DNA of 64,000 nt from Clarireedia homoeocarpa (lineage: Eukaryota; Ascomycota; Leotiomycetes; Helotiales; Rutstroemiaceae). Positions 36,101 to 49,303 of the stretch are shown here, piece by piece (the stretch's first letter is position 1; each line of letters begins with the position of its first letter). The notes below the pieces were generated by a model, which was not told where the DNA came from, made no database searches, and was given only the letters and a program-made list of their open reading frames with translations. Both the position numbers and the translations under genes were made by a program. Location of the stretch: contig LNKV01000002.1 in the NCBI GenBank assembly GCA_001465935.1, positions 930,001-994,000 of the forward strand, read 5' to 3'.

Positions 36101-38232
36101 AAGCTGACTTCTCAGCCCAGATCCTCTGGTATATATCCGCAGTAAAGGTTGATTTAGAGCCTTTATCTGCCATGGATTCGTCATTGCTCTCCTGGGCTCG
36201 GGTAGATCCTCGGTTCCGGAATGCACCGTGTATTAAGACACCGTCCTCGAGCTCTTGATCACGTTTTGCACGAACCATGTCCCGAAAAGTTTTGATAGCA
36301 TTTCGGTCTTCTTCGTCTGACTTTTCCTTCTTGATTTCTGCAAATTCGGTCCAGAGATCACGCCATACTCCCGGTAGACGTAGAGCAACTTTATCCTCTC
36401 GTGCTGAGGACCCAAAAATGAGGAATAATGCAGTTGTTGCAATGTATGCTTCAGATTGACGTGAATCAGGTGTAGATACGGATATCATTATAAAAGTCTG
36501 AATCTTTGACGCAGAGGCATACTCTATTTGTGGTAGAGGAGTATCTGTCAAAGACTCCTGAGGCTTGGACCATGTGATCTGCAGACTGTGGCGATGGGAG
36601 AAGCTGGAGTCGGATATGAGGGTATAGTTAAGTTTTACAGATGAATCACTATTCGTGATTAGATTAGTAAGTCAATTTCCATCAGTAGATCATTTTAATC
36701 TCACCGAGCTCTACATGCTTCCTCCAGAAGCCTTGTTGGGTTGACACCTGTCCACTTTCCGAAATCGCGAATAGTGACTTTCACTCCATTGTTGCCGTTA
36801 ATCACAGTACTAGATTTTCCAGTCAAAGGATCCACTTCAGTGACCGGCAAGCTGGCAAATAGATCGGAAATTGCGATATCGTCATCACTACCAGTGTCTT
36901 CAAGCATTGCTTTGCCGATTTTAGCCGCTTCTCGACTGACTTCGTCTTCGGAGTCTTCTACCGTATCTGTTTCCGAGAGCTCCTTTTCATCCGCCGCTAA
37001 CTCTAACGCACGTCGGGCGGCCGCCTCCCGTTCAAGCTGAATACGACGAACATCCCACTTCTGATCCGCAAGATACTTGTCGAACAATACATCATCCTCG
37101 ATCTTCTTGATCTTCCTTGCCAATTTCGCAGCGTCTCCGTTTGTAGACACGCTTGTTTCTGGTTTTTGTCCGTTCTTTTTGATATTACGCCGACCTTCTG
37201 CAGAATATTTGGTTGATTGGATTAAAAATAACTTTTCTTTGCTCTCTAGATATACAGGAAGGAGGTCGTCAGGATCGATGTCGCTATCGTAGTCTATGGC
37301 AGCTACTTTTCTGCTCGTTCCTTGTTTCTTCTCGGTTCGTGGAGGATGAGACCCGCTTTGTAGAGCAGAAGAAAAGTGCCTGGTGTCTGATTCAAGTTTT
37401 GGCGTAGTTGTGCCAGAAGCCATGGGGCTATCAAATGGTGTTTCTGATGACCACAATATCAGGAAGAGTATTACAATATATTTTTGCAGGGAAACGTACC
37501 ACTTTGAGACTTCGCTCCCACTTTACGGTGATAATTCTGATAATCAGGTAATTCGTCTCTTGAACATTCACGAGAGAGCCACTCCAAAGCTTCATCCAAG
37601 CCCCATAGGTTATCTTTGCTTCCGCCACTGATTTTATCCGCAATATCCAGAACATGCTGAATAGCGGACGTGACCTTATCTGGCAAAAATCCAGCTCCAA
37701 TTAATGACTGGTGTAAAGTCCAGAGGCGAATTGTTAAATCCTCTTCTGCCAATTGCTTCATTGAACTTGTGTCTGTAGCCGGCCCTGAAAATCGCCCCTC
37801 CATCTTGATCAAATCTAATATCTCCTCCATGAGCTCTGGCGGAAGCCATTTTCTTGTGCTCAGGTTTTCCGCTTGTCCTCGGAGGACTCTACGATCAGTC
37901 TCCAATCGAGTCTTTTGACGTAGGGCATCTCGTTTGGACTTTTGTGAATGCTTCTCGACTAGAAGTTGAAGGTCGGAATGTTCGAGCTGCTTTTCAAACT
38001 CTTCGGGACTTAGATTTGGTTTCTGCTCCCCAGCCTTATCATGCGCAGCTGAAGTGTTCGCATTATCTTTGGTTTGTTGCCCTTCAAATGCACCGGGCGC
38101 AGACTCGTGTGAGTCGTCCTTTTCCGTCTCAGTTGTTGGAGTTTCGGTTTTTGGCTTCGATGCAATTGAGGTTGTAGCGAACCCTCTCGCTGGATTTGCA
38201 GCTGGCTTCTTCTTCTTCTTGCCCCCAGCCAT
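33123..38232 (-). CDS. DExH-box RNA helicase (YLR419W/DHX29/DHX57 class)
   Basis: Twelve exons on the reverse strand (38232-37500, 37443-36705, 36648-36078, 36025-35928, 35871-35115, 35008-34752, 34699-34558, 34456-34072, 34014-33804, 33743-33510, 33463-33388, 33335-33123) keep frame throughout and give 1,471 residues, close to yeast YLR419W. The Lys-rich N-terminus (MAGGKKKKK) precedes charged coils. Helicase motif I is GETGCGKST (about 710-718), motif II LDEVHERTIDSDF (about 814-826), motif III MSAT, and motif VI AKQRRGRAGRVQEG. HA2 is around LEALDPP-like LSEALDPPSAKN, with an OB-fold domain after RRRRQFFEIPFRVN. DHX29 relatives bind the 40S subunit and help scanning on structured leaders; that role here is inferred. 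The P-loop codon for Cys is split by an intron. Confidence 0.93.
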
Positions 38233-38513
38233 AATCTTTATCTCAATCCATGGATTTGGTGAACCTGAGTGTGTTGTTCAAAAACAGGCAAGTAAAGCAA
38301 AGGCCAAACGCGGGGCCGCTACAGTGGGGTGCAAAGTTGTTTAGGGCGTCATTGCTGGCGCAGCACCCTCAACTTTTTTTTCAGGCTCGGGTCAACGTTC
38401 TTCCAGGCACAATACAATCTCACTCGAGGAATCAACAAGTACGATAAGCGAGCATAAATAAGAAATTCAACAGATGAACTTTGGGTCATGAGAATCTTAC
38501 AGACATATACAAG
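38233..38513. promoter_or_regulatory. Bidirectional promoter between the helicase gene and GCN1
   Basis: 281 bp separate the two divergent ATG codons. A poly-T run lies near 38371-38379. Both promoters must be packed here. Confidence 0.55.
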
Positions 38514-41500
38514 ATGTCTGAGGTGGAAGTCAATGGCCATGCCGAAGGGGATTTAGATTTTGCTCAAGTAAAGAGCATTCTACTTTCTTCATCCACAAAA
38601 CTTCGAGTGGGACAACTGCGCTCGATTGAGGAAAGACTCTCGAAAAAAGGTATGTGAAGATTCTGGTAATGGACTTCAGTGTCAGGTACTAATCTCAGGT
38701 TTACACAGAGCTCGATTCTAAGCATTTATCTGCACTACTTCAGCTATTCTTTCTCTCATACCCATATTACAGCGACAGAGACTCACGCCGAGCTGTTCAA
38801 ACCTGTATACGACATATATTTGCTTCGGAAACGACCAACGAATCTTTTTCGGATTTCATAAAGGCGTTAGACACAGAAACTAAGAAAAGAGGGTTGGCCC
38901 CGAGCAATGCGTTCGTGCTAGTTGAATACTGCAGCGCCATTTTGCAAGAGACTACTAGTAAAAGCAGCTGGGAAAGATGGGGTCTTTCGATTGTGGTCAG
39001 TAACTCACGAGCGTTAGAACTGTGCGCTACTTCAAAACTTCGGTCTTCGGCATTTAAGGCTACATGGCGAGGTTTACGGAAGGTTTTTCAAAGCGACATT
39101 GCTGGGACGGCGGTTGAAGAGAGCGTTCAAAAACTAAGTGCTAAGGAAGCCACCCCATCTTCAAAAAATGCCGTGATGCTAGGAGCTATTTCGGGTGTAT
39201 GCTCAAGGAAGCCAGAAGCCAAATCTATTCTGGAAAGCCAAAAATCTCTGATATACACGTTTTATACTAGGGAGATCATAGGCTCGCGAACAGCATTACC
39301 TTCCCATATCGCCAGTGCTCTGGATGACTTCTTCGTCACATCTGCAACCCAGGAAGATATTGAGCGAGAAATCGTCCCACCACTGGAAAAAGCGCTCCTT
39401 AGGGCCCCCGAAATTGTCTTAAACGATCTTGTCAGTCCACTCTTCCTATCACTGCCGAGCTCAATAGATCTATCCAACATCCTACGAAATAAGCTTCTCA
39501 AACCTATTCTGTCTAATGTTAAATCTACAAATGCGGTCATCCGTCAGGGAGCATTGTCTGCATTTAGAGCGATCGTTCCGAAGTGTCATGATGAGGCTGC
39601 TATCACCCAAGTATCAGACGAGATTCTCACCCCCTTGAAGGCTGGTAAAGTCTCAGCAGCAGACCAGAGGATCATTTATTCTGAGATGTCAACTTCTCTA
39701 CCTGTCTCAGAGGTAAGCAAGTCAGCGGCCATTGGTTTTGCGACGGTTGCTAGCAAGGAGACAAATGAAGCTGCTCTTTCAGCCGAGACTGTAGCATTAC
39801 TGTATTTCCTTCGCAAGAAAACCGGAAACGATCTGGTTTTGGACAAGTCTATTATCAGCGCCTTCGTAAAAGGGATTTCTGATAAGAAAGTACCGATCAA
39901 AAAGTTATGGACCATCCGACTGGGGGAGCTATTTTTGGATTTCGAGGAGTCTGATCTTCCTCAAACTAAAGCGCTAGCAGAAGATGCTATTGCGCCATTA
40001 TTAGATATATGGCAGGAAGCTACAGTGAATCCAATTCCAGCGGCGCAGTCTGGTCTCATCACTGCTGCACATATCTTCACAGTGATTTCGCAGTCGAAGT
40101 TGGCATTGATCTCAGGTACTAAAATCGACGCCGCTCTGAAGAAAGCTCATGTAGCTAGTCAATCACTCTCTATGGAACCGAAGCCGTCGTTCTTGCTCAA
40201 CCCTCGTGTTTACAGTAAACTCTCTGGTTATGACGAATTCATGTGGTTCACGAGAGCCCTTTACGCGTTCCCAGAAGAGCTAGCCAGGCTTGCCCCGGAC
40301 TCTGCGTCGGCTACGGCCTGGTCTCAAGCAGTCATATTCTCTATTTGTTCTCCAAATATCCATCACGATGTTAGAAGACATGCTTCTCAGCTACTTTCGC
40401 GGGTATACGCCCGTTTCCCGAGTGTTGTGTGCAAGATTATATCTACTGGAATATGGAGGTGGCTCCAATCCATTGAAATTGGTGAAAAGGATAGTGCTGC
40501 ATCATCTGCGAAGACTGGCAATGAAAACCTTCATCTGGTACTGAAAGCTATTTGTTTAACACCAGCAGAGATTGCTCGTTATGACAGCGAAATAGATCCT
40601 ACAATAATTAGAGATCAAATGGTAGATTTGGTGGTTATCTCGCGGCCGGAACTGCTGCCGAAAGTCAGCTGGATAGATCTTTGCTTGAGGGTTGAGGTTG
40701 ATCCTGGAAAACTTGCTCGGGAACGTGGTGATGCTTTGTTGAAGCAAATTCTAGACAGAACAAGCTTCCAGGAATCTGCCTTGCCTCAATCCAAGGCGGT
40801 TAAGACCGCAGCATTCAACGCGGCGGCGGAGCTCGCCTTCGTCGCACCTGAAGTTATGACTTCACGTATTGTTCAGCTCATAGAACAAGATCTGGATGCT
40901 ACTCAACTCACGGACGTTGGACCAACCGAAGCAGCCATTTTCCGCACTCCAGAAGGTACAGCTTTCGTCGACGTACTAGCTTCTAAGTCACAGAGTTATA
41001 CACCAAACAAGAATACGAAAGATTATGATACCCTCAAATGGGAGGAGGAGCTCAGAGCTCAATTAGCCAAGAAGAAAGGCCAGGAGAAAAAGCTCACCCC
41101 TGAAGAAGCTGCAAAAGTCAAAGCACAATTGGCCAAAGAATCAGGTATACGTCTGAGGATACGTTACCTAGAAGCCAAGCTTCTCCGTGGAGTCGGTATC
41201 ATTCGCAGTTTAGCCACGGGTCCTCCAACGGATGCCACCTTATGGATGGGCCCAGCAGTGAGGGTTTTGGTGAATGTGATCAAAGCAGGAGCTGGCCTTA
41301 TCACTGGTAATTCCGCGCCAGATGCTTATATTCTGTGTGCAGAAAGACTTTCCAGTCGCATAGGCGTACTTCGACCATTTATTGGATTGGCAACGCTGAG
41401 AGCCATGAAGGTTCCAAATCTGCCCTCAGCCTTGGTACAGGAACCTCTCGGGGCACTTGTCACTCGTGTACTATTCCGTTTAAGATTTTCCGCCGAACAA

Positions 41501-44500
41501 CGTCCTTTCGACACAGTCTCCTTAATCTACATTCTTCCTCTCGTCTTTTTGGTGCTACAGACTGGGGGCTTCGGTGGGAAAGAAGATTCAGAATCTCAAT
41601 TGGTTCTCGCTCTAGAGTTTCTTTCATTCCACACTGACGCTTGTGCTGATACCGCTGTACCGCGCGATGAAATCATAGCGGCATTGATAGCATCAATGCA
41701 GGCTTACAATCAGCACTACAAGGCAATAAAAGATTGCTTGGCCGACTTATGCAGGTGTATTGCTCCGAATATCACAGAAAAAGAAATATCGATTCTTGCA
41801 GGAGGAGCCATCGTGCCGCAGGTTGCTGTACGAACTTCGGTACTACAATCAATAAGCTCAGAAATCGACATGAGCGAGCTTGGATTCTCGGACGAGATGT
41901 GGCTCGCTTGCCACGATGATGTCGAAGAGAACGTCGAGCTTGGCCGAGAAATCTGGGAAGAAAGTGAGTTTAATATTACGGCCGAGTCGCCTTTTAGAAT
42001 GTTACCATACCTGGAAAGTAATGACAAACAACTCCGACGTGCTGCCGCAAGATCATTAGCAGAAGCTGTCAAGATAGAGCCTTCAACATTCGACAAAGTA
42101 TTAGAACGCCTGCAGTCTTCTTATCAAGAACTAGCCAAACCACGACTTCCTCAGCTTGATGAATATGGTATGCCTAGGAAGATGGATTTGTCGGATCCAT
42201 GGGAAGCCAGAAATGGCATTGCACTTGCATTCAAGGAATTGGCTCCAATCTTTGATGGGCCACACCTAAAACCATTCCTTGACTTTTTGATTGAACAGGG
42301 TCCTCTCGGTGACCAGAGCCCCGCTGTTAGGGATGAAATGGTTGAATCGGCGACGGCAATCATTGCTATTCATGGCAAAGATAAGGTCGAGGAATTGATG
42401 CAGACGTTTGAGAGAACATTAGAGACTCCCGACAAAGGTTCAGAATTCGCAGATAGAGTCAATGAAGCTGTCATCATCATGTACGGAGCTTTAGCACGTC
42501 ATCTGAAAGCTGGAGATCCACGAGTGCCGAAGGTTGTTGACAGGCTTTTAGAAACCCTGAGCACACCATCCGAAACCGTTCAATATGCAGTTGCTGAATG
42601 TCTACCTCCGCTTGTCCGTGCATCGAGTGAGAAGACTTCCGAGTACGTTCAAGTTGTTCTCGAAAGACTTTTCAACTCCAAAAAATATGCTGCGAGACGC
42701 GGCGCTGCATATGGTCTTGCTGGTATTGTCCATGGAAAGGGTATCTCCGCATTGCGAGAGTATAGAATAATGGTCACCTTGAAGGGAGCAATCGACAATA
42801 AGAAGGATGTCAATCACAGAGAAGGGGCCCTGTTGGCTTATGAACTGCTTTCAATGATCCTTGGTCGCATATTTGAGCCTTACGTCATTCAAATTGTGCC
42901 TCAACTGCTCACAAGCTTCGGTGACTCTAGCGCTGATGTCCGTGAAGCATGCTTGGCAACAGCTAAAGTGTGCTTTGCAAGTTTGAGCTCTTATGGTGTC
43001 AAACAGATTCTACCAACTCTATTAGAGGGTCTTGACGATCAGCAATGGCGAAGCAAGAAGGGAGCATGCGATCTTCTTGGTGCTATGGCATATCTTGATC
43101 CACAACAATTGGCTCAGAGTCTTCCTGAGATCATTCCACCTCTTACTGGAGTACTCAATGACAGTCATAAGGAGGTCCGTCTTGCCGCCAATCGAAGTTT
43201 GAAACGTTTCGGAGAAGTTATCAACAACCCTGAGATTAAGAGTCTCGTAGATGTTCTTCTGAAAGCCCTCAGTGATCCGACCAAATATACAGATGATGCG
43301 TTGGATGCTCTTATCAAGGTTTCATTCGTTCATTACCTTGATGCTCCATCACTCGCTCTTGTTGTGCGTATCCTAGAGCGTGGTCTTGGCGACCGTTCTG
43401 CTACCAAACGAAAATCCGCACAAGTTATTGGTAGTCTTGCGCACTTGACCGAAAGAAAAGACCTTATAGCGCACTTGCCAATATTAGTTGCAGGCCTGAA
43501 AGTTGCTGTTGTTGATCCTGTCCCAACAACTCGTGCTACTGCTTCTAAAGCCCTTGGCTCCTTGATCGAAAAACTCGGAGAGGATGCTCTTCCGGATCTT
43601 ATTCCAGGTTTGATGCAGACACTCAAATCGGACACTGGTGCGGGTGATCGACTCGGATCCGCACAAGCACTCAGTGAGGTACTTGCTGGATTAGGTACAA
43701 CCCGTCTCGAGGAAACCCTACCTACAATCTTGCAGAATGTTTCCTCATCCAAACCCTCAGTCCGTGAAGGTTTCATGTCACTCTTCATATTCCTACCTGT
43801 TTGTTTCGGTAACAGCTTCGCCAATTATCTTAGCAAGATTATTCCTCCAATTCTCTCTGGGCTTGCAGATGATCTCGAGTCAATTCGCGAAACGTCTTTA
43901 CGAGCCGGTCGTCTGTTAGTGAAGAACTTCGCCACCAGAGCTATCGACCTCTTGCTTCCAGAACTTGAGAGAGGTCTCGCAGATGACAATTACAGGATTC
44001 GTCTAAGTTCCGTCGAGCTTGTTGGGGATCTCCTCTTCAATTTAACTGGTATTAGTGCGAACACAGAACAAGATGAGGTCGAAGAGGGTGCACAAGAAGC
44101 CGGTGCCTCTCTCCTTGAAGTGCTTGGCGAGGAGAAACGCAACAAAGTTCTATCCTCTCTTTACATCTGCCGTTGCGACACTTCTGGTCTTGTTCGGACA
44201 GCAGCAGTTAACGTCTGGAAAGCTCTTGTGGCTAGTCCTAGGACCCTTAAGGAACTTATTCCTACGCTCACGCAACTCATTATCCGAAGACTTGGAAGTT
44301 CTAATATGGAGCAGAAAGTTATTGCAGGTAATGCACTTGGTGAATTGATCCGCAAAGCTGGAGATGGCGTTCTCGCAACATTACTGCCTACACTGGAAGA
44401 AGGTTTGCAAGTCTCCACAGATACGGATGCCAAGCAAGGAATATGCATTGCTCTTCGAGAACTGATCTCATCTGCGTCATCTGAGGCTTTGGAAGATCAT

Positions 44501-46642
44501 GAGAAGACGTTAATCTCAGTTGTTAGAGTTGCTCTGATTGATTCGGATGATGAAGTTAGAGAAGCCGCAGCCGAAGCTTTCGATTCATTGCAACAAATTC
44601 TTGGCAAGAAGGCCGTCGATCAAGTTTTGCCTTACCTCTTGAACCTCCTTCGTACTGAGAATGAGGCCCAGAATGCACTGTCCGCACTTCTCACCTTATT
44701 GACCGAAACGACAAGATCAAACATCATCCTACCCAACTTGATCCCTACCTTGACCACCTCACCAATATCTTCTTTCAATGCCAAGGCACTCGCCTCTCTT
44801 TCGACAGTCGCTGGATCATCTATCGCACGTCGATTACCAAGCATACTCAATGCTTTAATGGATAACATCATTACCACAAAAGATGAAGAGCTCAAAGCAG
44901 ATCTTGAATTATCTTTCGATACCGTTGTTCTATCTGTCGACGAATACGATGGTCTCAATGTGGCCATGAGTGTCCTTCTCGGTTTGGTGAAACACGATGA
45001 TCATCGTAGAAGAGCAGCTGTGGGCTATCGTCTGGCTAAATTCTTCGGAGAGGCCACGTTAGATTATTCCAGATATAACCAGGACATTGTACGAAGTCTG
45101 CTTCTTTCTTTCGACGACAGGGATACGGAAGTTGTCAAGGCTGCCTGGACTGCACTTTCCGAGTTTACGAAACATCTCAAGAAAGAAGAAATGGAGGCAC
45201 TTGTATTCTCTACTCGACAAAGCCTGCAGCACGTTGGTGTTCCTGGAGCAAATTTGCCTGGTTTCGGTTTGCCGAAGGGTATCAACGCAATTCTACCCAT
45301 CTTCTTGCAGGGGCTTATGAATGGAACCGCCGAGCAAAGAACCCAATCTGCTCTCGCTATCTCAGATATTGTCGACCGCACGAGCGGGGATTCCTTGAAA
45401 CCATTTGTTACTCAAATAACTGGTCCACTCATTCGTGTTGTATCGGAGAGATCTGTCGAGGTCAAAGCAGCCATTTTACTTACACTGAACAACCTTTTAG
45501 AGAAGATACCGACTTTCTTGAAGCCCTTCTTACCACAACTGCAACGCACATTTGCCAAATCCTTGGCTGATACTTCTAGCGAGGTACTTCGGACTCGAGC
45601 CGCTAAAGCACTGGGTACTTTGATCACTTTAACCCCTCGTATCGACCCTCTGATTGCCGAATTAGTTACTGGATCAAGAACATCTGATTCTGGAGTCAGG
45701 ACTGCTATGCTAAAAGCCTTATATGAGGTTATCAGTAGGGCTGGATCAAATATGGGCGAGGCTTCACGTGGTGCTGTACTTAGTCTGATTGACAGTGACT
45801 CTGAGGACAACGATCTTTCAATGGCCATCACCAACGCTAAACTGCTAGGAGCCTTGATCAAAAATCTAAGCCCCGAAAATGCTGCAGCATTGATTAAAAG
45901 CCGTGTCATGACAACGCACTTCACTCAGGCATCTATTCTTGCTTTGAATGCTGTCCTTGTTGAAGCACCTTCGTCATTGACAAAAACTGCGTTTGCAGAT
46001 GATCTACCGGATCTTATCTGCGAAGGCATAGCAAACAAAAATGTAAGTGTGGCTTTATTCATGTAAGAATATGGAAGACTAATAAATTTTTAGGATTTTA
46101 TCTCCCAAAGCAGTATTCTCGCAGCAGGAAAGTACCTACTTGCCGAAACACGCAACCATGAGTATGAAGCAACCAAGCCATTATTTATATCACTGGCAGA
46201 TCAGATTCAACCGGGAAAATCTATCGATAATCGTCGCTTATCCCTCGTTGTGGTGCGCACAGTTTGTCGCCATCAACTAGATACAGTCCGACCGCACCTT
46301 CCATTATTCGCTCCGCCAGTGTTCGCAAGCGTTCGAGATCCCGTCATTCCAGTTAAATTAGCCGCAGAGGCAGCTTTCCTAGCACTATTCAATGTCGTCG
46401 AGGAGGAAGGTAGGATGTTTGATAATTATATTGCATCTCAAGAACTACCGCCAAACCAAAAGAGAAGTATGCAGGATTACTTCAAAAGAGTTGCGTTGAG
46501 GTTGGGTAATACTGCACGGGAAAGGAAGGAGGCAGAGGGTGGGCAAGGCGGTTTAGGACTTTCAAATGATGAGGTTGATGATGAAAAGGAAATCTTCAGT
46601 ATCGGGAAGGTGGATTTGGGGGAAAAGGCATTTGATGCATGA
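38514..46642 (+). CDS. GCN1: Gcn1, ribosome-associated activator of Gcn2 kinase
   Basis: Three exons (38514-38649, 38709-46042, 46094-46642) give 2,672 residues, the same size as yeast Gcn1. Almost the whole protein is HEAT repeats. The central section has the eEF3-like module (KKYAARRGAAYGLAGIVHGK, DDQQWRSKKGACDLLGAMAY, LKSDTGAGDRLGSAQALSEV), followed by the RWD-binding region that contacts Gcn2. Gcn1 binds colliding ribosomes and passes the uncharged-tRNA signal to Gcn2, which phosphorylates eIF2-alpha under amino-acid starvation. The middle exon is 7,334 nt without interruption. The first intron separates a 45-codon N-terminus; the ATG at 38514 was chosen as the only start giving a continuous conserved entry (LDSKHLSALLQLFFLSYPYY). 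Many reverse-strand frames inside are shadows. Confidence 0.97.
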
Positions 46643-47179
46643 GGATGGGATCACGATTTGATGTGATAATGTAGCATTTCAGCGGATAAAAGTATTGCAT
46701 TGAATGATACCTGAATATTTCGGGAAGTGAGCATATTGATCAGAGTCTCATCCGGCCTTGTACTCAGCCCTAATAGACCCTCTTACTATCACTGTCGCAC
46801 GACGGAAGCTCGAGACTCGCCGAGTTTTCAAGGTACACACGTGATTGCCTCCAAATGTGTAGATATTATATCTGCTTTTAGATTACCTACCATCGCTCAG
46901 CACCTTTCATTAATGATATGAGTATATCAAGTATATTTGGCAATCCAGATCTTGAAAAAAGTGAAATTGCGCGACAATTTTAGACAATTTCAAATTCCGC
47001 TATGCATTTGTTCGCATTGCGTCACGCTAAGGGCACAACCACAAATTGACGACCCAATTAGCTCTAGTGGAGTCTAGCCGAAAAAGTTGGAACTTCCCCT
47101 CAAACTCCTCTAGTCATCAACGAGTTATCGACAATCGACAATATCGACGACCACCCCCGACGACACCGAAATCAGTCAA
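46643..47179. other. Intergenic region between GCN1 and RPL19
   Basis: No gene seen. The part just before RPL19 (47130-47178) is rich in CGA repeats, probably the leader of a highly expressed gene. Confidence 0.45.
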
Positions 47180-48053
47180 GATGTAAGTGCATATTGATCC
47201 CAGGCACTTCTATCTCCTTCAATCGATAAATTTGGATCATTTATTCGCAACACGGAACTCTAGAAGCCTTCAGGGCGTCATTGACTTCGCGACGTCGAAA
47301 ATGTCGAAAACATCAAAAGCTGACGGATTTGTATCACAATAGGGTCAATCTCACCACCCAGAAGCGTCTGGCGGCCTCCGTCGTCGGCTGTGGAAAGCGC
47401 AAGATCTGGCTCGATCCCAATGAGACCAGCGAAATCTCCAACGCCAACTCCCGCCAAACCATCCGCAAGCTCGTTGCAGATGGCCTCATCATCCGCAAGC
47501 CCGTTACCGTGCACTCCCGCGCACGCGCTCGTGAGCTCACCGCTGCACGAAGAATCGGTAGACACCGCGGTTTCGGTAAGAGAAAGGGTACCGCCGATGC
47601 CCGTATGCCAAGGTACGCCACCCGAACACAGAAATTCGAACCATTAAGGACTATACTGGGGAAGGATTGGGGCTGATAGAATAATAGTCAAGTCGTCTGG
47701 ATGCGCCGCCTAAGAGTCCTCAGACGTCTCTTGGTCAAGTACCGTGCAAGCGGCAAGATCGACAAGCACCTTTACCACGAGCTTTACCACCTTAGCAAGG
47801 GTAACACTTTCAAGCACAAGCGTGCATTGGTTGAGCATGTAAGTTGTACACGAATCGATGAAGAAATATTGCTGGTACTGACAAACTGGGGCAGATCCAC
47901 AAGGCCAAGGCAGAGAAGGCCCGTGAGAGACTCCTGAAGGAGGAGATGGACGCCAAGCGTGCGAAGACCAAGGCCGCCCGTGAGAGGAAGTTGGAACGTA
48001 ACCAAGCCAAGAAAGCAGCTCAATTCGGTGAAGAGGAAGAGACCGAGAAGTAA
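47180..48053 (+). CDS. RPL19: 60S ribosomal protein L19 (eL19)
   Basis: Four exons (47180-47181, 47343-47612, 47688-47838, 47895-48053) give 193 residues. The first exon contributes only the AT of the start codon; the G comes from exon 2 after a 161-nt intron, producing MVNLTTQKRLAASVVGCGKR. The family signature is plain: KIWLDPNETSEISNANSRQ, RKPVTVHSRARARE, RHRGFGKRKGTADARMPSQV, VVWMRRLRVLRRLLVKYR and KHLYHELYHLSKGN. The C-terminal basic helix ends KKAAQFGEEEETEK. It binds 25S rRNA on the large subunit near the exit and intersubunit bridge. Multiple introns close to the 5' end are usual for fungal ribosomal-protein genes. Confidence 0.96.
47182..47342 (+). other. Start-codon-splitting intron of RPL19
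   Basis: Begins GTAAGT directly after AT of the start codon and ends CACAATAG. At 161 nt it is the longest intron within the RPL19 model; no box C/D snoRNA motif pair was convincing inside it. Confidence 0.85.
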
Positions 48054-49303
48054 ATGGTGGGGCTTTTGTGGTGGTAGTATATGGAATGTAACTGGCATGG
48101 TTTATAATACAGGCCGGCTGCCTTTGATATCATTTGGTATTATGGCATTATCGCACGGGCAATGGTATCATGGATCTCTCAAACACAAGATCTCTTTGGT
48201 GTTCAACGGTTTTCACAATCAGACGGTTCAAGCGTGTAAAAAGTGTTGGCTCATTCTTGTGGCAATTCTTTCTGTGACATCGCCACTTCGTGATGCTGCA
48301 TAGTGATTTTGAAAGGTATAAGGACCATATTGGCCTCATCACCTGATGGGGCCTTCCCTCCCAAGCCATTTGCAGTTCTGTGATTATTTGAACTGCCATC
48401 ATGATTCTAGACTTCTCCGACCCCACTGTCGCGGTCGGTCTATGGCAGGTGACGGTTTGATATTTCTTGATAACATAAATTTACGGCAGTTCTCAAGCCT
48501 TCAAGTCATTCGAATTGGCTACATCATCATTTTCAAGTTGATTCGTAGTAGATTAAATGGTAGATTCAATGGTTAGCAAGCACATTACTCTTAAATTCTC
48601 TGAAGGCCACACTGTGCATTCAGATTCTCTTCTCAAACCCCCTCCCCCCCTCTCCTTCTCTCTGGACTATGTGGAAACAGCAAATCGAGGCTTAGCGGAG
48701 TCCAACAGCTCATCAAAAGATCTGCGCTGATAAGAGCAGTATGAAGCACTTCGAGCACAGGCTGCTTCAGAACCACATGCAGTGTATTTGATGATACGAA
48801 GGAGAAACCCACAGTAAAGGAGAAACAGAATACTATAGGGTGAAGGAAGTATCGTGGGACTAAGCGCGCAAACGTCGAGGGATGATGCCAGAAAGTAATC
48901 AACGCCTTAGCACACGATAACGACAGCAACCAATACATTATGGATCAGATATTTTCACATTGTCCCTAAATCGGTGGTTATGTGAGCCCGAGACATATCA
49001 GCATCGCCCTTCTCTCGAAGAGGTCTGGAACTGTCAATGGATGGCTACTCGTCATCTCCATATTAGTTGTGTAAGGAGGAAAGAAAGAAAAGTTGAGTCA
49101 AGAATCGTGCATTTATGATGTGACTGTGCGAGCTTCCGACGCTTGACCTAATGTGGCATTAGCTCATTTGGTATGGCGGGGAATCTCAAATGCTGCATGA
49201 TCAAAGAAGCTTTTGGCGCAAACAATTGCACAAAATTGAAGTGGTGAGTCGATTTTCTGATTGCAAGGAGAGGTATTTGTGGGTTAATTGTTATCAGGAA
49301 ATC
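48054..49303. other. 1.25-kb region between RPL19 and SHMT
   Basis: No protein gene recognised; reverse frames at 48148-48426 and 48633-48938 lack known motifs. A C/T-rich run is at 48638-48665. A likely 5'UTR intron of the SHMT gene lies at 49244-49297. Confidence 0.45.
49244..49297 (+). other. Probable leader intron of the SHMT gene
   Basis: GTGAGT at 49244 and TTATCAG ending at 49297 define a 54-nt intron whose 3' end is six bases before the ATG at 49304. An upstream ATG at 49190 stays in frame with the main start whether or not it is removed. Confidence 0.5.

Noticed and set aside
43333..43824. 163-codon reverse frame and others inside GCN1
   Set aside because: Antisense shadows of a clearly conserved 7.3-kb exon.
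48633..48938. 101-codon hydrophobic reverse frame
   Set aside because: No signal peptide pattern or family, and it reads into a simple C/T-rich run.
49155..49185. tRNA-like D-arm string TAGCTCATTTGGTA upstream of SHMT
   Set aside because: No matching acceptor stem, anticodon arm or T-loop (GTTCRANNC) follows within 60 nt.
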